Assembly: GCA_030522415.1 (NCBI GenBank) | Contig: CM060104.1 | Coordinates: 13,636,229 to 13,700,228, forward strand | Reading direction: 5' to 3' | From: Channallabes apus | Taxonomy: Eukaryota > Chordata > Actinopteri > Siluriformes > Clariidae | Length of the DNA: 64,000 bases | In this document: piece after piece, positions 39,501 to 48,100 of the stretch | Layout of the letters: each line of letters opens with the position of its first letter | Position numbering within the stretch: the stretch's first letter is position 1 | The notes under the pieces: generated by a model | Databases searched by the model: none | Seen by the model: the letters and a program-made list of their open reading frames with translations, nothing else | Told to the model about the DNA's origin: nothing | Translations under genes and position numbers: made by a program

Positions 39501-42500
39501 ATTCAATAAGCATTTTGAAATTTTTTTTTTACTCTTATGCCATAAAACAATAACCTTTTTTTTTCCCCATGAAGGAAAAAAAACAAATAAAATCTTGGAA
39601 CATTACGCACGCACACAACAAAACAACCTCTTTGAAGGTTTCAGTGAGCCTTGGGCAAAATGGCAGAGGTGTGGAGATGATTTATTGCCACATGGTTGTC
39701 GGGTTTCTGGCAGCGTCATAAAAGCTCCCGAAGCTGGCTAGATAACCTGTCGTTGATTGTTCATGCCTGATGGCACGCCTGTGAATCTTTTTGTGATTGG
39801 CTATGCCTGCTCCAAGGATGTGTGCTGTACTGATTGTTCACGCTGGCAGAGCAGCTTTAGGAATGGATCTGTCTGCAGATCTGTAAGCCATTGTCCATGC
39901 CTGTGGATGTACTTGATTCTCTACAGTGTGTGTGTGTGTGCGTGTGCGCAATGCGAGAGCACGTGTTTGGGAGTGATTGGCCATGCTTGTCCATGTGGTT
40001 ACTTTTTCAGGTTCCTGCTGTGCCAGGTTGTAGCTCCTCTGCCAGCAGATGCCTGTCTTCTCAGCATGTATCCAAAGCTAGCCTTTCCTAGCAAACAGCT
40101 GAGCTAACTACAGAGTGCTGTCTGAGGATTAATCAACAGAGTCCACTAGGCTGTCCAGCCAATTTCATATCAGCAAGTCTTAATTCAAAGTCTTAATTTG
40201 CACCCACTCCATTTGTTAGGATTATCTTGCTTTATCAGAGTGGTGTTGGTATTCACGGTGCACGGAGGAGACTCGCTTAGTGGAAACTTTGCACTAACTT
40301 TTATTATTTCTCATATTGCCAGAATAAAGTACTGTAATTAATAACTTGGTCTATATTTATGCCATCTGTAAAGTCTCTTCCCCTTGTACTCTTCACCTTG
40401 TATCAGCTACACGACACACACACTTTATTACCATACCATATGAATTTAGTTGTTTGTTGAAACTCATTTGAAATCTTACAAAACAGCTGTCACAGGTCCA
40501 ATTCAAACCTAATAAACATGCCACAAGTTCTGTTAAACAGGTGAACAAATTATGTTATAATATACAAGGAGTTTAAAAGATAAACTTAATCCTTCTAGAG
40601 TAAGGATGGGATGAGGCTCATCGATTTTTCCAACAGATGCAGCAGAGATACGTTAGGGATAACAATCCCTGATGTTACACAATATCATCAAGAAATCAAG
40701 AAAACCCAAATCTCGATGCATAAAGAGCTAGAAACCACTGAATGAGTCATCACCGATCCCTCAGACATCACTGTCTTAAAAATCGTAGTCATGCATCTGT
40801 AGAGGACTTTGTGACGTGGGCTCAGGAACACCTTGATAAACCTTTGTCTATTAACATCATTTATCGCTGCATTTATAAATTATATGTTCCAATGAGAGAA
40901 CATTTCAATGAGTTTTTGGAAACAACAGCCGTCATGGGTGTGTGTCAGTGCCCGTGACATGGGTAAACCCCTGCGTACCTGTGAGGGCACCAACAATATA
41001 TAAAAACTATTCTTTTTGGCGCTGTATTTTCCAGCAGGACAATATATTGGTGATATATTGAGATCACCAACCCGCATTCTGAACGCATTACACATGCATG
41101 GCTACTAAACACAGAGTACAGATGCTAGACCGGCCTGCTCGCTCCAGCTGAGAGTGTGGTGCATTATGAAATGACAACAAAGACCTCGTACATTTGCAGG
41201 CTGAAGACCTGCATAATGGAAAAATAGCTAAATCTAACCAACTGTTGTCTCCAGTGTCCAAATGCTCAGAAAGTGTTATTAACAGAAATGGTAGTGTCAG
41301 TCAATTCTCCCACCTTTTTTTTTTTTTTTTTTTTTTTTTTGCAGCTACTAGATTTGCAATGAATGCATATTTTCAACAAACAATTAAATTCACCTGGTAA
41401 ACCATTTTCAATATTAGTACAAGGTGAAGAGACTACAGATGATTCCTTTTCACAATTTCCATGCTGTCCCAACTTTTTTGAAATTGGTGTTGTTTATGCA
41501 GTATATTATATACAGTAGATGTTATATAGATATTATATCAATATCTACATTCAGTTACCATTCAGTGCAGTTTGTTGTTTATGGGGCTGCATATACCACC
41601 AAAAGTGCCCATAGTGGGAATGGTTACATTAGAACTGGACCACAAAGCAATGGAAGAAGTTTACCTGATCTGATAAATCACTTTTTCGTTCATATCATAT
41701 GGATGCTGGCGTGAGTGTGCGTCATTTACCTGGGGAAGATATGGCATCAGGATGCACTATGGGAAGGAGACAAGCTGGCGAGGGCATTGTGATGCTCTGG
41801 GCAATGTTCTCCTGGGAAAGGTGCAAGGTTAAGCGCCACCATATGTGCAGGAATTTAAATACAGATTCCCTTCTCTCTCATCATGTCTGATATTCAATTT
41901 TATTTGTATAGCGCTTTTAACAATTGACATTGTCTCAAAACAGCTTTACACAATCAAAAGAATTATTTAAGTTTGTATGGAATGTGAATGTGTATGAATC
42001 AAAATGTTCAGATAGTCCCTGGTGAGCAAGCCCGAGGGCGACAGTGGCAAGGAAAAACTCCCTGAGATGGTAATAGGAAGAAACCTTGAGAGGAACCAGA
42101 CTCAACAGGAAACCCATCCTCATCTGGGTGAAACAGATAGCAGGAAATGATCTGCATTTATACAGTGTGTTAGGTGGCAGGCAGTTCAGCTATAATAGTT
42201 GATGTTAATTGATGTTAAAATGGAGTCCAGGTAGTTACTGGAGACTCAGATAGACTTGTAGAAAGTTCCAGTCCTGAACTGTTGAATTGTCAAGTCCTCA
42301 GAGAAACAGCTGCTAACACCAGTCGAGGCCAGAACCATCTTCTAAGGAGATAGAATCATCCCCAGACACCAGACGCATCCCAAAGACACACACGGGGCAT
42401 CCATGCGACGAGACCTCCAACCAGAAACGGGGCACCAGGATGTGTCAGACAGGTCCGGAGGGCAGAGGGAGTCTGGATCACTGGCAGCTCAGGGATGACA

Positions 42501-42807
42501 TGTGTAGCTAGACAGAGATATCTCACATTGATATCACATTGTCAATGCCACATGAAAAGTTTGGGTAAAAAAAAAAAAAAATTAATCAGCAGTCAGTGCA
42601 ATGTAAAACAGTATGAAGGTAACAGCAGTATGCTTGTAATAAAAAGATATAAATAAATCGTGTGAATATAACCCGACTTAATATTAGTCAGGTGATCATA
42701 TGATAGACGTATATGATAAAAGTGACTTCTGACAGGTGACTGTTTATGTATATACACACATACATCCATACTCTGGGGTTTTCTTTATTTTTCCTCCCAC
42801 ACTAAAG

Positions 42808-42861
<54 letters not shown>

Positions 42862-45121
42862 CGCATACAGTCTTGGATTAGGGCTGGCTTTAAGAAGATC
42901 TATGACAGTTTGGATAAATAATTCCTGCCATCTCTGTGCTAATGAGGCACGTTATCGCGGTGTTTCTGCTCCGAGCACTGGAAGGGCTCCAGTTTTCTAG
43001 ATGTTTTCTCCAGCGGCAGTGCAGAGCAATTTTAGTCGACAGGTTAAATGAGACATAGCGCTTGTGTGATCATCTCTTCTCACCATTTATTTTCTCGCTC
43101 TCACTCCCTCAGTCTTTCTCCATCCGTCCTGCTCCTTCACAGGGGCTCCGGTGACATCAGCTCGTCGCTGTCTTCAGTTTGCTCAAGCAGCTACTGTGAA
43201 ATGTTAATCACAACTTTAATTTGTACTGCATTAGCATTTTGATTAACTCGCTAGGCTTGGCGCTGCACTCAAGGTGCTTTTTAGTCATAGTTACCGAGGA
43301 AATGACTTTTTGATTAATTAAGTTTGTTAGCGCAGCTGAGCTCAGCAAACTTTAACCTTACGTTGAAGACAAGAGCAGCAAGACAGGACGGGGACTTGAT
43401 CTGACTCCTAGATAAGCAATCAGTTACAGAAAGAGTTTCAAAATTTTTATTGATATGAATTGTACATTTTATGGGTTCAATATTTTTACAGTTGCAATAT
43501 ATATATATATAATTTTTTATTTTTTTAAAGACTATTTACTTGTCTTGCAGTTATCTCACAGTTATCTTAATTGCACAAGAAATCAACTTGTGTTATCTCC
43601 CAGTCTGTGGCGTGACAGTGTTTTTTCTCTTGTTCCTGCAGGCCATGTTGGACGTGGTAGCAAATGAGGGCTGGCTGGTGTCTGCTCTCAGCATCTGTAA
43701 TCTGGTGCAGATGATCGTTCAGGCTAGGTGGCTTCACGACTCCTCTCTACTCACCCTGCCACATGTAGACCAGCGGAACCTGTACCTCTTCAGGTGAGTA
43801 GACCATGGCTTCTCTTTCCCTAGGGCTGAGCTCAAAGCCCTAATGCTTTACAGAAATCTGGATGTAGATTTAGATCGATAATGAGCAAAACAGATGCTAC
43901 GGAGTCAAGAAAAAACGTCTTGGTATGACGTGAGAGAAACCAGACTCAAACTGGAACCCACCCTATTCCGGGTAAAACTGGGTAGTGGAATTATATATGA
44001 TTACCTTTCTACAACTGTACACTACAATACTGTGCAGAAGTCTTGTGCCACACCGCATTTCTATATATTTTGCTTCCAAAGAGCCAGACTTGAAAAGTCT
44101 TGAAGAATAGTTCTCCAGGCTTCCTGAAGGACTGTTTTAGCTCTCATTTTCAGTCAAGTCCCTGTACCTGACCATTTTCAGAGGGAACTTTGTTTGTTAA
44201 GCCACACACAAATCTATGAATCATAAAAAAAGATCTAACATAAGGCATAAATGAGTGAGAAACCAGTGATTATTATATTGGTGACGCTGAATGCTGAGTG
44301 GTTGGAACAGACAAGAGGGGAATGAATATTTCAATTGTATCTTTAGGCACTTTGCAGGCTGTCACTGTAAAACACTTGTTCCATCATTTAATTTAATTGA
44401 ATGTAATATGAAGAAATAAGGGGGGCTCAGGATTTTTGTGGTACAGTCCTGTATACAAAATCATAACTGAAAGGATATTATAGTGTATTCATATTGTTAT
44501 CATTGAGAATATTGTGGGCGAGTCCTGGGAGGCAGGCAGGACAGTTTTTATGATTACAGCATCATGCAGGTAAGATGTGGGCAATGTCGTCATTGTCTTT
44601 ATATTGTTATACATTTTGAACCAGTTTTTACATTCTTTTGAATTTATCACAGCAAACCATATTCATGAAATATATTTTCTTCCTTCATAAGACAGCAGTA
44701 ATACCTTTAAGTAATACATTTAATAATTGTCGTTTATTACTTACCATAACTACACCTTGTAAAAATGATGGCATAATTCATGAACTGGAAATGAACACAA
44801 CCCACCTGTCCTAGTCTGGCCTTAAATTCCTCTCTGGCCATGTATATTAAACTTGAATGTGGGAATTTAGCATCGGTCACAGTGTATTCTGCATCCCACA
44901 CATGTCTGAGAGTAGAGAGCATGTCCGCTTCCTGTCAGCAGTGTCCTGTGAGGGGGTGCCTCTCACCTGTGGTGCTTTGATTATAGCTCACTCACATGGT
45001 GTCATGCCTAATCCATCTACTGCCTCTGTTCAAACTCCGCAAACACCATTAGCATTGCTTATCTGCTGGCACCGTCCTCTGGACGGCCTCAAACACAGCC
45101 CCGGAGCACCTTTTCTTTCTC

Positions 45122-45169
<48 letters not shown>

Positions 45170-48100
45170 TCACAGAAAGCTGTGGTTGGTGCCGGATTTT
45201 CCTGTGCTCGTATAATTCATTTCAGTGTGGTTGCATCCCGTCGTGAAGAGTAATTTGGTAGAAAGACAATAAAAATGGTAAGAAGAGGATCAGGAAAGGC
45301 TGGATATCCTGCCATGCTGAGACAGCAGGAAGAGCTCAGCTCAGCCATCGAAATAGGCAAAGAGATGGTTACATGACTGCCTTTTTCTCCTCGCTGTTTA
45401 CAACAGGAAATGGAGCTCCAAAGGTGGGAAGGGTGGAACCCGAGGTTATCAGGGCCCAATCGAAGGGCTTCCTGAGCTCATAGCTGCCTGCGATGGAAGA
45501 GAGGAGATCTTTACAGCCATGGTGAAGGAAGAGTTTGAACTTCAACAGATCACACAGGTAACATGTTTACACACATTACAGAACTCATTACAGAAAATAT
45601 TTTTACCAAGGTATAATCTACCATTAAAGAAAAAAAAGGTATTTCTGCTGTGGTTCAAATAATGGTGGTTTTAATGTCAGTAAAATGATGGACAGTGTCT
45701 TAAGAGATTGTGTGATTTTAGAGAAAGTGTGTCTCTTTTAACATTAGGAATAATTTAATGAATTTAACTTGGATGATTGTGGCATACACACACACGCATC
45801 AAGAGCACACATACACACACTCACAAACATGTGATTTGCAGAAAGCAGCAGACGGTCACGGTGGTCTCAGGTAGCACCAGGATCCCCAATTACCTCCCAA
45901 ATGAGAGGGTTTATCGCTCCAATCTAAGTGCTAATTGCGACGGTAATGAGAGCGTCCGGGCAGAGCGGCGAGCCCAGCGCCCATTCCCCATCAGTATTCC
46001 AGCCACCCCCCACCTTCCCCAACACACCCCCTAGCAGCCTCGGCCCTGCTAATTAAATAAGCACATGCACCGCCGCGTTCTTGTCTCATTCGCTGAGGAA
46101 ATGTAATCCTCACATAAATAGCTTTGGCAGGGTGAATCTGTGCTGTTTTCCCCCTTTCATGGCTCTAATACTCACAGAGCTGCAGCAGCCGAGCTCTGTC
46201 ATTCTCTATCAGTCTGTCACTCACACATGCACACACACTGCACATGTTCTTAATATTTTATTATACCGCTCCTTTTTCATCTTGGTGCTAGCATGAGCAC
46301 ATGAAGCATAGCTGTCAGGAATGTGATGTAGCTTCAAAATGTTGCTTGTCATGCGCTTGTTATAGTGGACATGGAAATGAATTAGAGGTTTTATTATTTC
46401 ACCAGGAAACATATTCATGCTTTTAACTAGTCCAGGGGCAAAAAATCATCCACAGTGCGGTGGTGTGATGAAGCCGAGTCACTGTAACTACCCTGAAGTA
46501 GATTATTTCCTTATAGCACATCACTGTGTTTTATTCTTCTATACCACATGTGTATACCAACATATACAAGTTATTATTTAATAATGATAAACTACATATC
46601 TTGCTTTTTGCCCATATAGAGTTGCGTTTAATCTTGGACAAAACAGTTTGTTATAGTAGCTATAAACAGTTATTCCTTCACCAGTAGTGTGGGGTGAAAC
46701 CATTTCAGACATTATGTGGCCTAATCTTTACAGGTGCATTTTACTGTATGTAATTCTGCAGTTATCATAAAACAAAATAATCTTCTTATTCTGACAGTCA
46801 AATGGATAAAAAGCTTCAAGTTTCCTGTACTTTTTTCTTAAATCCCTAGCTGGTCATTTAGTACTAGCAAAGATTCCCGTCAACAATTCCCTTCTGAACA
46901 CACCTGCATGAACAGTCCTTTTTAGTTTTCTTTTTGATGAATGGTTGCTCAAGTTTTACTGGTGGATATTTTTGTAGCTCCTTTCTATTTTATACTATTC
47001 ACCTTCTACATTGAAAAGCCTTACAGAAAGCAGTGTTGGGTAGACAAGGTTTGATCCAGATGCTCAAAACATCATCAGTTACTAACTTTGAGTTCTTTTC
47101 GACTAAGTGCATTTTTCCCTCCTCAATTGATCTGCACAACACTTTGTTAGTAGATGTGAGATAGGTAGTCTTATAGAGTGATCAATCTGCTTAAATGCTT
47201 CCAAGATGGTAGGCTATAAGGTCTGCACTACAAGTAGAAAGACTTTTTTTAGAATCCACTCTGTAGTTGATCATCAAGAAGCAAACTGGTAAAAGTGGTA
47301 ACCACTACACCACCGTGCTGCCAGACATACACAACTTCATAAACTGGTTATCACTGATTCATTAATAAAATGATAAATGTAAATTTTGCCCTGGCCTATT
47401 TGCCTCTTTTTTTCTGTAATTAGTAAGTTATTAAAATAAAAAAAATAAAAAAATAATTGTCTTACTGTATGTTACTGGGAATCTAGAAAGCATGAGCTCA
47501 TCTTTACTGTAGACTTTCCCAGTAGTGGGATTCTTCCTGACTGGTACAAAATGCAGACTCCCATGACTCAGTACATTGTCTTACAGAAAGGAGCATTCCT
47601 GTACACCTGTCATGTGCATTAGGTCCGGCACTGATTTCAGAGCTGCTGTTACAGAAACCCGATCAGCACATTCTGAACAATAACAATTGAAAATGTAACA
47701 GCACTGTGGTATCAACATCATCATCCATATCTGTCTATTATTTTTGCTCCCTTCTCATCAGACCTGGGCTTTTCTATGTCACTTGCCCGTGCTGGAGGTG
47801 AGTTTGAGTATGAAGGGATGGTGGGAAGGCTGTGAGGAACAGACAGAACATGCTCTATCCACCAGTGTGACCGACATCAGGGAGAAGAGCAGCTGGCTGA
47901 CCGTGCACGCTGACCAGGAATATGTGCTCCAAGTATCCTTGCAGCGTTTCAACGCAGGCCGGCAGAGAGTGAGAAACACACACACACACACACACACATA
48001 CATACACAGGCTCATTTCATCCTTCATGACAGGTTTGAACACTTCATACTGAAAGACCAGGATGTTTATAGGTTAAATTTGCAGTGATTGGAGGAGGGGG

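Larger units (their letters stand above)
38581..43641 (+). other. ascc3: ascc3 intron between window exons 23 and 24 (5.1 kb)
   Basis: The intron includes an IS630/Tc1-mariner-type remnant (40560-41500), a Tc1 fragment (41582-41860), a fish interspersed repeat (41889-42530) and CA/AT microsatellites (42807-42855). The part 39240-40150 is unique with GT-rich and loosely repeated phrases. A non-repetitive block at 42920-43420 is a possible regulatory element. Confidence 0.87.
43794..45406 (+). other. ascc3: ascc3 intron between window exons 24 and 25
   Basis: A 1.6-kb intron with a small repeat piece (43890-44000), a Tc1-type deletion derivative (44018-44460) and a CT microsatellite (45113-45160). 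The part 44930-45110 is non-repetitive and moderately GC-rich. Confidence 0.87.
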
